Origin: Phaeobacter sp. A36a-5a
Lineage (GTDB): Bacteria; Pseudomonadota; Alphaproteobacteria; Rhodobacterales; Rhodobacteraceae
Reading direction: 5' to 3'
Length of the DNA: 64,000 nt
NCBI RefSeq assembly: GCF_037911135.1
Contig: NZ_JBBLYU010000002.1
Location: 372,001 to 436,000 of the forward strand
In this document: in pieces, positions 8,601 through 17,678 of the stretch
Layout: the number at the start of each line of letters is the position of its first letter
How positions within the stretch are numbered: the stretch's first letter is position 1
Notes under the pieces: model-generated
What the model was told of the DNA's origin: nothing
Database searches by the model: none
What the model saw: only the letters and a program-made list of their open reading frames with translations
Translations under genes and position numbers: made by a program

Positions 8601-10062
8601 GTGAGGCGTACCATTCCTGAAATTGCTGGTGCTGAAACGAGTAGCCCGGCGTGTCGCCGGAGCGCGTCAGAACGTGATTGCTGACAAGCGTGTCGAGCAA
8701 CGTGTCGGGCTGAGTGGAGATGGTGATTTGTCCGTCGTCCAGCAGAACCCGCGCGGTGTTAGCGACCGATTTGCGCGCGTTGCTGTCCGTGATCGCCGTG
8801 TTGGCCGTTGTCGTTGCAAATACGGCGAGGTTATCCAAATAGTCCTGCTGGAAGCCGAGGGCCACGGCATGAAGCGCAGCCGCACTGCGGGCTTCCTGTT
8901 CGTGTGCGGCAATGAAGCGCCGTAGCACTTCTTCCTTTGTTGTCGGAAAAGGCGTGCCCTCGGGCAGCGAAAGAAGTGCCGTGAGGTAGAGTGGGATGGT
9001 CACAAGATCCCGGACACCCGCTGTCCGCCAAGCCTGATCAACGAGTTGTGCGCCAGCGTCGCCCCGCAAGCCGTGCGCGATCTCCATTTGCTGATCGTCG
9101 TCAAGCGGCAGTAAGTCGACCCTCGTCCCGCTGAACGGAATGTCGAGCGCTTGCTTGCGTGTGGAAATGACAAGACCGAGCTCGGGCAATTCAGCCTTGA
9201 GCGCAGTGATTTGCACGCGGGCGCGTTCACGTGCGGCGGCATCCAGTTCGTTCCAGCCGTCAATAAGCAGAACGACACCGGGGTTCGCCGCGACGGCGTG
9301 GAAATCCTGCTCGGAAATTCCGTTGAACGCGGGGCGTTTCAGGATGGATGCGAGCAATGCGACGCCTTCGGTGGACCAATCTCCCAGCGGCACGATAAGC
9401 GGCGTGCCATTGCCGTTTTCCAACAGACCTTCAGCCATCTGAAAAAGAGTTGTCGTCTTTCCCATTCCGGGCGCCGCGACAAGGATAAGGTCATCCAGTT
9501 TGGTCACCGCGTCGGCAAGTGCGCTCGTACTGAGCGCCTCGTCCACATGCTTCACCTTTAACGTCAGCGTGAGTGCCACTTTCGTGCCTGGCCATTTGGG
9601 TGTTCGACGGAACACGACCAAGTCCGCAGCGGCGGCTTTTTGAAAGCGCGCAGTGATTTCCGAAACGGTCGGCGGCATGGTCGGACCGAAGGGAAGCTTG
9701 TCGATAACGCTGCGCCACATGTCCTCAGAGTGCTTCTGCTTCCAAGAGTGCAGTAATGCCTCAGTGAAAATGGGATCATCTGAATCAATTGCCTTTGCAC
9801 AGTCTTGGCAAAGCCAAATCCCGTTCTCTTGCGATTTCCTTTGTTCGGGCGTCATTTCGGCGCGATAACGGCGCGCACCAACTCCGGGGGCTGCAGCACA
9901 GATATGAGCGGCAACTCCAATATTCACCTCCTTTGAGCCATTGCTGGTCGGCGCTGACGTCAGCTTCCTGCAACTGGGATTGCTACAATGATACCGGGCT
10001 TGCTTCGCTAGGCGATTCTTGGTCGCCTGAGAAAAGTCGTCCCTGTTGTTACTCTTGGCCAT
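5683..10062 (-). CDS. HNH nuclease-NACHT/STAND NTPase, putative anti-phage effector-sensor
   Basis: A 1459-aa multi-domain protein. Residues 20-115 form an HNH-type module: Cys26-x4-Cys31, AAHI with His53, Asn80 in ENGIW, Cys85-x2-Cys88 and closing histidines near 105-111. A NACHT/STAND ATPase follows, with Walker A AAPGMGKTT (196-204) and Walker B VVLLIDGWNE (263-272). The remaining 1000 residues are alpha-helical, repeat-like and rich in Ala, Arg and Glu, the position of the sensor in STAND proteins. In known bacterial NACHT and Avs proteins, ligand binding by the C-terminus drives oligomerisation and frees the N-terminal nuclease. ATG at 10062 lies 28 bp after the stop of the other nuclease-STAND gene, so the two form an operon. 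The family is established; the role in defence is inferred from domain order and island context. Confidence 0.8.
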   Translation of the reverse strand: MAKSNNRDDFSQATKNRLAKQARYHCSNPSCRKLTSAPTSNGSKEVNIGVAAHICAAAPGVGARRYRAEMTPEQRKSQENGIWLCQDCAKAIDSDDPIFTEALLHSWKQKHSEDMWRSVIDKLPFGPTMPPTVSEITARFQKAAAADLVVFRRTPKWPGTKVALTLTLKVKHVDEALSTSALADAVTKLDDLILVAAPGMGKTTTLFQMAEGLLENGNGTPLIVPLGDWSTEGVALLASILKRPAFNGISEQDFHAVAANPGVVLLIDGWNELDAAARERARVQITALKAELPELGLVISTRKQALDIPFSGTRVDLLPLDDDQQMEIAHGLRGDAGAQLVDQAWRTAGVRDLVTIPLYLTALLSLPEGTPFPTTKEEVLRRFIAAHEQEARSAAALHAVALGFQQDYLDNLAVFATTTANTAITDSNARKSVANTARVLLDDGQITISTQPDTLLDTLVSNHVLTRSGDTPGYSFQHQQFQEWYASHYVERLILQAVSDPAASEKLKVDVLNQRPWEEAVLFAIERCARGDAVYRAACSAAICTAFEVDPVFAGEMIFRATDEVWAPIGTEMRSLAEQWHAPSKVDRAVRFMIASGRPEFSDLVWPLVTHADDQVHLHALRAAKQFRPSVLGSDAPTRIASLPSEIRKHVLHEIASNSGIDGLDLATAIARSDSEPEVKATVVDALSFRRADRHVADLLEDAGDATYDILARKGHLDDIAVDAVQQELERARERRTAAGISHIERLRTLIYSPRGDECDADIAEFVAEMEIDRKRDSDRHLLYEVRERYPQALASGLLRRLRERRELFYGADNVLAAAGFALEDDELLEIALEETNRHDDHAEAASSVLGPTAVGRLIDAYLAAGKVVRDASGKYNQAAGDRYHGLRDRIGHTPGANLVAAIEARAADADIEEIVQLAALFSRETNGDEERARPFSEEALAGIGKLACEWAERMLAGGDEKRWRVATIATMMSRAPSVAHLPLLKRMLDDNLHRYRVFREKATASGWKDRDAMHEAQHPHMHEYQRAFLAMNVPETAALMREYLTDEHFGELAARVLAAQWSEANEPKDDKKFLIGVDFSRVETRREARATDPAATSIEAEAIFGAIETLIVDGSSDAQVKLAVALGIVGARLPDGQRAATISKLIALAPRQARAALLLSLVLSGEDIDINLVANGIAETFEAAEKETWILTQSDAYQLRDWLRLLPFATPVTNLPAIVSSMPEAQRNPRMLEEMVHGLRSSSLDKTEDVTFILAEDDPRFYRNHAWRETVLRFGTVSAARRLIELTVSGAIDGSSYDGWHWRRELSSLISEFSEVRAHVRDLLKDGPTTKQLASLAAAVAEDPSTEDVLMLIDFEMKTGKAFMTWQSIQNAVTEHVPVENWENAYNIVPVPAVELRGKLLAVTSNGGKDDPAARCLDLIDNLRDEHGAPESEPRHPDLASGKPWPILASLQSPEDAS

Positions 10063-10090
10063 CGACGGTCTGCTCGGATTTGGTCGTGTG

Positions 10091-13000
10091 TCAACGTTCT
10101 ATATTTCGCCCGCCGGTGGATTTGTTGCGGATCTCGGATGAAATCAAAAGCAGAGAAAGATACTCTGCTTCCTCGACGATTTTGCTTAAAGTTCCGCCAA
10201 TCGCAGCCTGCGCTTCTGCGGCGAAATCAACGTCCCCAGTTCGCAGATGCTCGATCAATTCGGACACATCCGATTGCAGGGCTTGGTCAAAAGCATTGAG
10301 CCGCCGGGTCAGTTCCTCGTACTTTCTTTCGAAGGCAGCCTCCAAACTCCGACGGGCAGCAATCTCTTCTTCGGGACGAGTCTCATCGCCGAGCCGTTGT
10401 TGATCCATTGCTCCAAGTTCGCTGGCAAGGCTCAGCACCTCCCCAAACATGCTTGCCATAACAGATGGGGCTTGTGGCAATCCGAGTTGTTCAGCCCAGA
10501 AGGCAGCTCCTTCCACGTCGGGAAGGAGGGTCTGGTAACCAGACTTTGCGAGCGACGGGAACGCGATATCCTCAATGTAAGGCATGATTGTCAGGTGGAT
10601 AGACGAGTCCATCAATGACCGCACGAGTTCGGCTTGTTCAGCGAGCGTGATCACCGCATCCGCAATGTCGGGCGCAGGTAACAGCGCGAGAACGTCTGCT
10701 GGCGGCCACGGCAGAATACCCTTGGCGTTAGCGCGAAGATGGAACTGTGCGACGATCCCGGTTTCCTCTACCAGGCGCTCAATTTCTGCCTTTCGCTGAG
10801 CTAGTCGTGATTCCCCGGCAGTTTTGGCAGAGAGGGATACGAGCCGAACGGAGTTGCCTACTCGCGCGCCTTTGCCGCGCGCCGACCAAGTTACCGCTGG
10901 CGCCTGCTTCCTTTCATGGGCTTCTCCGGCCAGAACTCGCAACGTCTCCAATAGCGTCTTAAGTCGAGTAAGCACCGGTGGAGGACCGTCGGCGACGAGA
11001 TGCCAAGGCTCTTCGGCAATTGCAGTGTCGACATCGGCGATGAGATCGCTCAACCAGGCAATGAATGCACCAGCTTGGTCGGGCAGTATTGCGAACCTCT
11101 TGACGAGATTGACGCTTGCGCTGTGCAGGAGGTTCTGGAACTTGGTGACGGCGGTGTTAGCCTCTCCGTGCCCCGCGCCTGACGCTTCCAATGATGAAAC
11201 AGCGGGAGGTGTCAGTGCTTCAGTATCCGCATTCAGTGAGTTCAGCTTGTCGGCGAGGTTGCCGAGTGCATCCTTTCCTCGAAAATGTGCGTCGAAGACC
11301 TTCTCCAAGGTCGGCACAAGGGCATCGAGAATTGCCACGCCTCTGGCAAGATAGTCGCTATAGCTCGGAGCGGCGACGCGGCGGGAAATCAGATCACCCC
11401 ACCGCCGATTCCACTGAGGAACTGACGGAGGGGGTAGATTTTCTCGGGGAATCCGCTTTGTTGCGAGCGGCAACTGGGCAAGGCCTGCTAATTCGCCACT
11501 TGCAGTAATAGCGTTGGACACCGCAATGTCAGCCGACGGACACAGTGCCAATATCCGCTCACACAAACTTACAACCGCGTCGTGCGGATTTTTCTGTACA
11601 GAGCCGGCAACGTACCAAAGATCGCAACGGACGATCACTCCATCATCGGCATCTTCGATTGTTACAGGCCCGGCCCAAGCTGTCTCTGCCTGAATCCGTG
11701 CGAACAGCGCCTCTTGCCCAACCTCGGCGACCCAATCACTGGCGATCTCACGATCCAGGGCGGACAAGGTGCCCATCAGAGACCCCAAGAGATCGAGATT
11801 GGCATTCAAGAGGCCTTCTGGAGCCTGCATGAGACTCGCCCGCACCGCGGCTGGCAATGGCATTCCGACCAACGCAGCGAGAAGCTCATCTAAGCTCGCC
11901 AAATCCGCTGTCTCGACCAGGACAGACAAGACAGAGGGTGACATACGCTCCATCAACAGGCGGCGAGGGTCGTCTTCCGGCGAACCTTTGATCTGCGGAA
12001 GTCGATCCGCTGCGGCCTGGACCTCAGGGATGATGCTGAGACCACTCAGATCAATACCCGCAATCCCGAACATTGCGGCGCTTCCGACTTGCGTTCGCGG
12101 CAGCGCACGCACTTCAGGCGTTTCCAGCCATTCGTCGACGCCCAAGGAAACACGGCCTGAACCTAAACCCCGGAGCGCTGAGGCCAGTGCCCGCGCATCC
12201 TGTTCGTCCTTCAAGCGGGCAATCAGGCCATTGAGCACCGTTGGAGCAGGCAAGCGCCGCGCAGATAGCGTGTCCGCGACCAACGGCTCGAGATCAGCGG
12301 CGGGCACACTCGCGATCGTCCGTTCGAAACTCGTTTCGAGGGTCGGCAATGTTGTCTGGTGCGTGAGCTGCAGCAATTCTTCGGATCGAAGCTGGTGTAG
12401 GCCGGTGACCGCGCCCGGAGCAGGTGAACGAACCAGATGTTCCTGGATGAGGCGCTGTAAGGCGCGTGACAGATCGGCCTCACTGACTGAGAGCGCACGC
12501 GCCAATCGCGATGCATCGACTTCAGCATTCGCTGTGCCTGCCCAGGCGCCGGATCGCAGAATATCCAGTTCAAGGGAACGCTTCGGATCTGAAACTCTGG
12601 CTGCAACCTGGTCGGCGAGGAGTTCGTGCATCCTCTGTCCGCGCGTCAGGATATGGACATATTCGAGAAGAAGGCCATCGCTCATCTTCCACGGCTCGTA
12701 CCAACCTGCCCAGTTCGTCTTTTCGGCTTCGCGCAGTTCTCGCCAGAGTCGTTCTGCGAGTTCGTCATCGGGATCGGCGCGTATTTCGGCCGCCCGCGCT
12801 CGCTCTGCAATCAGCGTAACATCTTCTTCCCGGACCGAACCGAGCAGGACGACGCCGGGCACAGACATCGCCTCTTTGAGCAAGGCGCCCCAGCTTTCCG
12901 GCCCATTCCTGCCGACATCATCCATGACAAAGCCTAAGGGACTGCCTTCTGAAGCGCGAAACGTCCGGATCAACTGGCGCAGAGATGGAATATCCTCCGC

Positions 13001-13987
13001 GCTCGGACGACGGATACGAAACCACCGCACCGTATGGCGCAACGTGTTGGCGACTTCCCACATTAAAGCGGATTTTCCGGCCCCTGACGGCCCGACGATC
13101 AACGCGGCCCGGCGTTGTTCAATACCATCCACCGAAGCCGACCTGCTTCGGGGGCGTTCGGCCACCAAACCTGCCGCGATGTGACCGGGTTCTACATCGA
13201 CCCCGAGATAGAAGTTTGGGTCGTTGAGAGGCGTAAGGAAATCTACCGGTTCGCAGACGCCATCCCTGAGGGCGCGTTCGATCGCGTCAATGTCGATAGC
13301 GGCCAAGACATCGCGGATTGACGTTTCGGTGTCGGAGATCGAAACGCCACGATAGTTCTCCGGCGCTAACCGGCCATTTGCGTCTGCCAGAGCACCCACG
13401 CGGACCAGCAGATCGGCAAAGCACATCTGGGCTGCGATCGGGGCGCAGTTCAATCGATCTACGATCAGGCTGATCGCCCATTCCTGCGGTGAAGTCGCCA
13501 CGACGATTGATGTTTGTGGGAGAAGATCGGAAGCCCCACTGAACTTTGAAAGTCTTGTGCTGATCGGACCTTCGATTGAGCGGACTGCGGGGTGGTCGTT
13601 GAGGGGGTTGAGGCCCGCCACCTCCCGCTCAAGAACGAGTTCCAGTCGCTGCGGCTGCGGTGCGGAGCCAAGCGACCGTTTCCACAGATCTTCTATGTGT
13701 CCGGCCGTCTCGCCTTCTGTATAGTCCCCAAGGTGTTCCCGCCGGCTCTTGACCTGGACAAAGCTCGTTGCTTGGCCACGCAGCTCAATATCGTCGCCAC
13801 CTTCCGGGATCACGATGGCGGGCGCTTGCTGACCAGCCCATATTTCTACCGCTAACCAAGCGGACACGGCGTCCTGGTAACGAAAACCCCGGCCTGCATT
13901 GGATCCGGCCCTGGATGCAGCCTTGGCCGGTATGGACGGAGATCCTGAGGCGCTGAGCCTGGTTTTCTTCTTTGTTTTCCGGGCCAA
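10091..13987 (-). CDS. PD-(D/E)xK-like (Cap4/DUF4297-type) nuclease-STAND NTPase
   Basis: A 1298-aa protein and first gene of the cassette. After a Lys/Arg-rich tail the N-terminal domain shows GRGFRYQDAV (33-42), acidic Asp65/Asp66 in PEGGDDIEL and QVK at 78-80, the spacing of Cap4/DUF4297-like restriction nucleases. A P-loop ATPase follows: Walker A GPSGAGKS (299-306) and Walker B LGFVMDDVG (351-359). Residues from about 450 onward are helical with no family I can name, and probably hold the sensor. Translation must start at TTG 13987, because TGA lies immediately upstream in frame and no ATG or GTG follows before the nuclease core; a GGTGA sits five bases before it. A rare start suits a protein whose excess would be toxic. 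Nuclease-STAND fusions of this order are known as Avs-type defence proteins; this one's identity is inference. Confidence 0.78.
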   Translation of the reverse strand: MARKTKKKTRLSASGSPSIPAKAASRAGSNAGRGFRYQDAVSAWLAVEIWAGQQAPAIVIPEGGDDIELRGQATSFVQVKSRREHLGDYTEGETAGHIEDLWKRSLGSAPQPQRLELVLEREVAGLNPLNDHPAVRSIEGPISTRLSKFSGASDLLPQTSIVVATSPQEWAISLIVDRLNCAPIAAQMCFADLLVRVGALADANGRLAPENYRGVSISDTETSIRDVLAAIDIDAIERALRDGVCEPVDFLTPLNDPNFYLGVDVEPGHIAAGLVAERPRSRSASVDGIEQRRAALIVGPSGAGKSALMWEVANTLRHTVRWFRIRRPSAEDIPSLRQLIRTFRASEGSPLGFVMDDVGRNGPESWGALLKEAMSVPGVVLLGSVREEDVTLIAERARAAEIRADPDDELAERLWRELREAEKTNWAGWYEPWKMSDGLLLEYVHILTRGQRMHELLADQVAARVSDPKRSLELDILRSGAWAGTANAEVDASRLARALSVSEADLSRALQRLIQEHLVRSPAPGAVTGLHQLRSEELLQLTHQTTLPTLETSFERTIASVPAADLEPLVADTLSARRLPAPTVLNGLIARLKDEQDARALASALRGLGSGRVSLGVDEWLETPEVRALPRTQVGSAAMFGIAGIDLSGLSIIPEVQAAADRLPQIKGSPEDDPRRLLMERMSPSVLSVLVETADLASLDELLAALVGMPLPAAVRASLMQAPEGLLNANLDLLGSLMGTLSALDREIASDWVAEVGQEALFARIQAETAWAGPVTIEDADDGVIVRCDLWYVAGSVQKNPHDAVVSLCERILALCPSADIAVSNAITASGELAGLAQLPLATKRIPRENLPPPSVPQWNRRWGDLISRRVAAPSYSDYLARGVAILDALVPTLEKVFDAHFRGKDALGNLADKLNSLNADTEALTPPAVSSLEASGAGHGEANTAVTKFQNLLHSASVNLVKRFAILPDQAGAFIAWLSDLIADVDTAIAEEPWHLVADGPPPVLTRLKTLLETLRVLAGEAHERKQAPAVTWSARGKGARVGNSVRLVSLSAKTAGESRLAQRKAEIERLVEETGIVAQFHLRANAKGILPWPPADVLALLPAPDIADAVITLAEQAELVRSLMDSSIHLTIMPYIEDIAFPSLAKSGYQTLLPDVEGAAFWAEQLGLPQAPSVMASMFGEVLSLASELGAMDQQRLGDETRPEEEIAARRSLEAAFERKYEELTRRLNAFDQALQSDVSELIEHLRTGDVDFAAEAQAAIGGTLSKIVEEAEYLSLLLISSEIRNKSTGGRNIER

Positions 13988-14000
13988 TCAAGTCACCACA

Positions 14001-14019
14001 AGGTCATAATCAATGACCT
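14001..14019. promoter_or_regulatory. Palindrome upstream of the STAND operon
   Basis: AGGTCAT-aatca-ATGACCT is a perfect 7-bp dyad 14 bp before the TTG start of the 1298-aa gene, in the 153-bp gap to the divergent gene at 14141. It could be an operator or a leader hairpin. No dedicated regulator gene is adjacent. Confidence 0.45.
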
Positions 14020-14140
14020 CAAAACATACAGAATTTGCCCCGGAAGAACAGGTTTTTTGGCAAGTAGCCAGGGCATCTAGTTTCGAGGTAGACTGCATTC
14101 GGCGTTGATATGCGCAAACTGATCGAAGGAGTGGAAACAG

Positions 14141-14635
14141 GTGTTATCGTCGGTCCTTTCGATATTCGGACTTGGGCAAAAACACACTCATGCCGTCAGC
14201 GCCAAGTATTCCGAAGCGACCCAATTGAACGCTGAATTCGAGCTCAACCTCAACAATACGATTGAGCTGCTGAGGTCAGAACAATTACATTTAAGACATC
14301 GTATTGCAGCCATCTGTGAGCATCCAGATGACGAAAGCACCCTTTTAGGTCAGGTCAATCCGCTTATTGAACAATTGATATCGGAAACAGAAGTCGGTCT
14401 AACAACCTCGCAGAACACTCAGGTTACGATCTCAAATAGCTCCCGCTTTGCTTCAATGCGAAAATGGGATGAGTGTTTGGGTATTCTTCACCGGCAGGTC
14501 GCCGCACCTCGGCACCAATTCAACCGCGTCGAAAGGGTTATTGGTCAGTTTCATCGTGTACTTGATAATGTTCAACAAGAAGACAAAACACTAGAAGGAT
14601 TTGAAGAGAGCACGAAGTCGATTGAATTAGACTAG
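14141..14635 (+). CDS. Hypothetical protein, mainly helical
   Basis: A 164-aa protein starting with GTG at 14141, preceded by GAAGGAG ten bases upstream. It has no signal peptide or membrane segment beyond a short hydrophobic start (SSVLSIFGLG), and is rich in Glu, Gln, Asn and Leu with heptad-like stretches, which suggests a coiled or bundled helical structure. Base composition is visibly lower in GC than the core genes, in line with recent transfer. It diverges from the STAND operon and could be an accessory or regulator of it, but nothing in the sequence proves that. I do not recognise the family. Confidence 0.55.
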   Translation: MLSSVLSIFGLGQKHTHAVSAKYSEATQLNAEFELNLNNTIELLRSEQLHLRHRIAAICEHPDDESTLLGQVNPLIEQLISETEVGLTTSQNTQVTISNSSRFASMRKWDECLGILHRQVAAPRHQFNRVERVIGQFHRVLDNVQQEDKTLEGFEESTKSIELD

Positions 14636-14868
14636 TCTCCCAAAAATACGAGAAGGCAAGCGCAGTGTCGACCTGCTGGTTCGGATGCTTCCGACGGGAG
14701 GCTTGACCTTGCTCGTTTCTCGACGAATACTGCCGTTGGCCTGACGCGTAGGCCGGTGTGCCCGCCATGCGAAGCAAAGCGACGCGATATTGACTTCATT
14801 GATACCATGCCGTTGGCAGGGTCCGATGAGCAGCGGGCACCTTTTCGGATCCAGCTCGGAAATGGATC

Positions 14869-16017
14869 ATGAAACCGAACTATTCTGTAAAGAAGCTCAA
14901 GGAACTCTCAAAGCGCTACGCGCGTGCGCAACGGGTGCCATTACACAAAGCACGCGACACTGTCGCAGAGAGGCTAGGGTTCCCTCATTGGAATGATGTG
15001 ACAAAGGCGAACAAGGCTGGTTGGAGCCCGACACCGGCGCAACTATCAGACATAGAGAACCTACTCAGGGACACGCTCCCTTGCAGTCAATCTGGGCGAC
15101 CCGAAGATGAGCCATATATCGATGCTTCGCTTCTTGGAGAACATGCTCAACACGGCACTCTTGACGGACACGAATACTGGATCTCCGTGTCGCTAGGCGA
15201 TGTACATATGTACGGGACAGGTTGGCACCTTCATGTGCCAGAGGCACCAAACAGCGCACCGCGTCTAGAGGTAGCCGAGCAGATTGAACATGAGGCTCCA
15301 ATTTACGATGCCCAATTTCAGCAGAAGGCGCTAGAAATTGCAGGCGCAAGGGCAAAACAGGTTCGCGCAGGAATTGCATCAGATTGGCCGAGACGGTCCA
15401 CCAAACCAGATAAAGACGGTCTCGTCCGCCATCCCATAAGCGGAAGCGACTCAGATAAATGGTACTGTCTGCATTGCGATTCATCTATGAGTGGCGAACA
15501 AATCGCCAAGAGCCTTTGGCATTGCCCCAATTGCGACGCGTCCCCCACCGATATCCACGAGAACCCTTGGTGGGTTGAAGATGGTGATGCTGGACCCAAA
15601 CCAATCAGGGACGGGGATAGTCAACGGCGACCTGAACTGGTCGTCGATGTTGCAGACACTCGGCTAAAACTGGAGCTCGACGCCGACAAGATAACACTGC
15701 TGATCCGAAGCGCACTTGTTGAAGATGCCTTAAACGCAACCGAGCGTCTGGGTGCGTTATCTGCAGACATTACTGTACTCGAGGACCATGACGTCTGGAT
15801 AACTTTTGATGAGGATCTTTGGCCCGAGCACAAGGAACCGGTGTCGGCCCTCGCGGTTGCCGCTCTTCTAGGAATTAGTGTTGAGCAAGAACTGTGCCTA
15901 AGACAGTTACCCTTTGCGTGGCCGGGATTGGGCGAACATACCTCCAGTACCGCTGAGTACACGAAAATGATGCTCGAAGCGTATGCTAGTCAACGGTCCG
16001 ACAAATCTGTCGACTGA
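14869..16017 (+). CDS. Unknown protein with N-terminal WN-motif helix and zinc ribbon
   Basis: A 382-aa protein. The first 45 residues (LKELSKRYARAQRVPL through LGFPHWNDVTKAN) resemble a short helical module ending in GFxxWNxx that occurs at the front of many mobile-element proteins. Around residues 197-220 lies a zinc-ribbon pattern, CLHC then CPNC separated by about 17 residues. The acidic C-terminal half (about 250-380) has no motif I know. ATG at 14869 fits the start of the module. Upstream 14636-14868 is non-coding with no clear signal. It may bind nucleic acid through the zinc ribbon; function is otherwise unknown, and its place beside the STAND cassette makes it a possible partner. Confidence 0.6.
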   Translation: MKPNYSVKKLKELSKRYARAQRVPLHKARDTVAERLGFPHWNDVTKANKAGWSPTPAQLSDIENLLRDTLPCSQSGRPEDEPYIDASLLGEHAQHGTLDGHEYWISVSLGDVHMYGTGWHLHVPEAPNSAPRLEVAEQIEHEAPIYDAQFQQKALEIAGARAKQVRAGIASDWPRRSTKPDKDGLVRHPISGSDSDKWYCLHCDSSMSGEQIAKSLWHCPNCDASPTDIHENPWWVEDGDAGPKPIRDGDSQRRPELVVDVADTRLKLELDADKITLLIRSALVEDALNATERLGALSADITVLEDHDVWITFDEDLWPEHKEPVSALAVAALLGISVEQELCLRQLPFAWPGLGEHTSSTAEYTKMMLEAYASQRSDKSVD

Positions 16018-16299
16018 CCATTGATCGGGAGAAGGAAGGTTGCGGGCGAGATCTCCGCAGCTTTCCTCGCTGTGCATGTGTTTCTCACCGCTGATACCTC
16101 GTTAGCTTTCAAGAGGAAGTGATGATCGGTAAGAACTTCTGACGGCAAGATGAACGTCTGCTTTGGGGAAGTTGCGGCGCAGCAACTTCAATCAGGACGA
16201 AAGACTGTTTTGGGCCGTGAGTGTCGGGCAGCGGGAGGCCGGAGGGACCATGCGGTTTGTCTGCTTCAGCAGTTTCGCCACGGCATCTAGAGATGACGG

Positions 16300-16395
16300 T
16301 CAATTTGCCAGTTGCTTACAGAAAAAGCCGGCGCGTGTTACAATGTCGGCGCGCGGCAGCTCCGTGATTTTGTATCCGAGGGCGGTGTAGGCCTC
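16300..16395 (-). pseudogene. Possible detached 3' end of a gene cut by the IS3 element
   Basis: Read leftward from the left end of the IS, the flank is open for 31 codons (beginning [13 protein letters not shown]) and ends in TGA at 16302-16300. Its composition looks coding and it would extend the gene truncated on the other side of the IS. The two parts are not in the same frame when simply joined, so an adjacent deletion or frameshift would be needed. The rest of 16018-16299 has no gene, only a hairpin AAGTTGC-ggcgca-GCAACTT at 16169-16188 within repeat-like DNA. Confidence 0.3.
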
Positions 16396-16449
16396 TGAAC
16401 CGCACCGGGTTTGCCGGAGGCTTCAACTCCTGAGTAGGATGAAGTCACA

Positions 16450-16773
16450 ATGAGCAAGACAACAAACAAGTATTCTCCTGAGGTCCGCGAGCGTGCGGTG
16501 CGTCTGGTGCTGGACAACCAGGGCCAGCACAGTTCCCGCTGGCAGGCAATCATGTCGATCTCTGCGAAGATCGGCTGTTCGGCGCACACGCTGAATGAGT
16601 GGGTGAAGAAGGCGGAAGTCGACAGCGGCAAGCGGGCGGGTGTTCCAACTGATGTCGCCGACAGGATGAAGGCGCTTGAGCGGGAGAACCGCGAACTGCG
16701 CCAGGCGAACGAGATCCTCCGCAAGGCATCGGCGTATTTTGCGATGGCGGAGCTCGACCGCCGGTCGAAGTGA
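16450..16773 (+). CDS. IS3-family OrfA
   Basis: A 107-aa DNA-binding subunit: a helix-turn-helix of the Tnp_1/IS3 type in residues 8-60 ([13 protein letters not shown] through [13 protein letters not shown]) followed by a leucine-zipper helix at about 70-95 ([17 protein letters not shown]). It recognises the terminal repeats and multimerises with OrfB. ATG at 16450, stop TGA at 16771-16773 overlapping the start of orfB. Confidence 0.92.
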   Translation: MSKTTNKYSPEVRERAVRLVLDNQGQHSSRWQAIMSISAKIGCSAHTLNEWVKKAEVDSGKRAGVPTDVADRMKALERENRELRQANEILRKASAYFAMAELDRRSK

Positions 16774-17678
16774 TGGTGTCATTTATCGACATGCATCGCG
16801 GTGAGCATGGGGTCGAGCCGATCTGCACTGTCCTGCCGATTGCCCCTTCCACGTATTACGAGCATCTGGCGAAGCGGGCCAATCCGGCCCGGTTGTCGGA
16901 CCGTGCCCGGCGTGACGCGGCATTGCGGCCCGAGATCCTGCGTATTTTCGAAGAGAACTGGCGGGTCTATGGCGTGCGGAAGATCTGGCGGCAATTGCAG
17001 CGGGAGGGTTTCACTGTTGCCCGCTGCACGGTCGCCCGGCTGATGAAGAGCATGGGTATGCAAGGCATCATCCGGGGCAAGCCGCACAAAACCACGGTGC
17101 CCGACAAAAGGGCCCCGTGCCCGCTGGACAAGGTGAACCGGCAGTTCCGTGTGCCCGCGCCCAACATGCTCTGGGTCAGCGATTTCACCTATGTTGCCAC
17201 CTGGAAGGGGTTCACCTATGTCGCCTTCGTTATCGATGCCTATGCCCGCAAGATCGTTGGTTGGCGTGTCAGCACCTCGGCGCATGCCGGGTTCGTTATC
17301 GATGCTCTGGAGCAGGCTGTTCACGAGCGGCGGCCGACAAAGGCGATGGGGCTTGTTCACCACTCCGACCGCGGCAGCCAATACCTGTCGATCAAGTACA
17401 CAGAGCGGTTGGGAGAAGCTGGTATCGAGCCCTCTGTCGGCAGCGTCGGAGACAGTTACGACAATGCCCTGGCCGAGACGATCAACGGCTTGTTCAAGGC
17501 TGAGGTCATTCACCGCCGCGGCCCTTGGCGCAACTGCGAGGCGGTGGAATACGCAACACTCGAATGGGTGGATTGGTTCAACAACCGCCGCCTGCTCGAA
17601 CCCATTGGGAACATCCCGCCGGCAGAAGCAGAGGCCAATTTCTACACCGCTCTGGAAACTGAGGGCATTGCCGCGTAA
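16770..17678 (+). CDS. IS3-family OrfB transposase (DDE)
   Basis: A 302-aa integrase-fold transposase. The N-terminal HTH_21 region (about 40-100, with [14 protein letters not shown]) precedes the catalytic core with the first Asp in LWVSDFTYV, the second in HHSDRGSQY and the Glu in [13 protein letters not shown], the complete DDE triad. Starts at GTG 16770 or ATG 16773 overlap the end of orfA. IS3 elements usually make an OrfAB fusion by a -1 frameshift; I saw no classic A-rich slippery site at the overlap, so stop-restart coupling is equally possible here. Confidence 0.93.
   Translation: MMVSFIDMHRGEHGVEPICTVLPIAPSTYYEHLAKRANPARLSDRARRDAALRPEILRIFEENWRVYGVRKIWRQLQREGFTVARCTVARLMKSMGMQGIIRGKPHKTTVPDKRAPCPLDKVNRQFRVPAPNMLWVSDFTYVATWKGFTYVAFVIDAYARKIVGWRVSTSAHAGFVIDALEQAVHERRPTKAMGLVHHSDRGSQYLSIKYTERLGEAGIEPSVGSVGDSYDNALAETINGLFKAEVIHRRGPWRNCEAVEYATLEWVDWFNNRRLLEPIGNIPPAEAEANFYTALETEGIAA

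Noticed and set aside
11769-13184. A 471-codon open frame opposite the nuclease-STAND gene
   Set aside because: Ser/Arg-rich shadow of the 1298-aa gene, with no recognisable fold.
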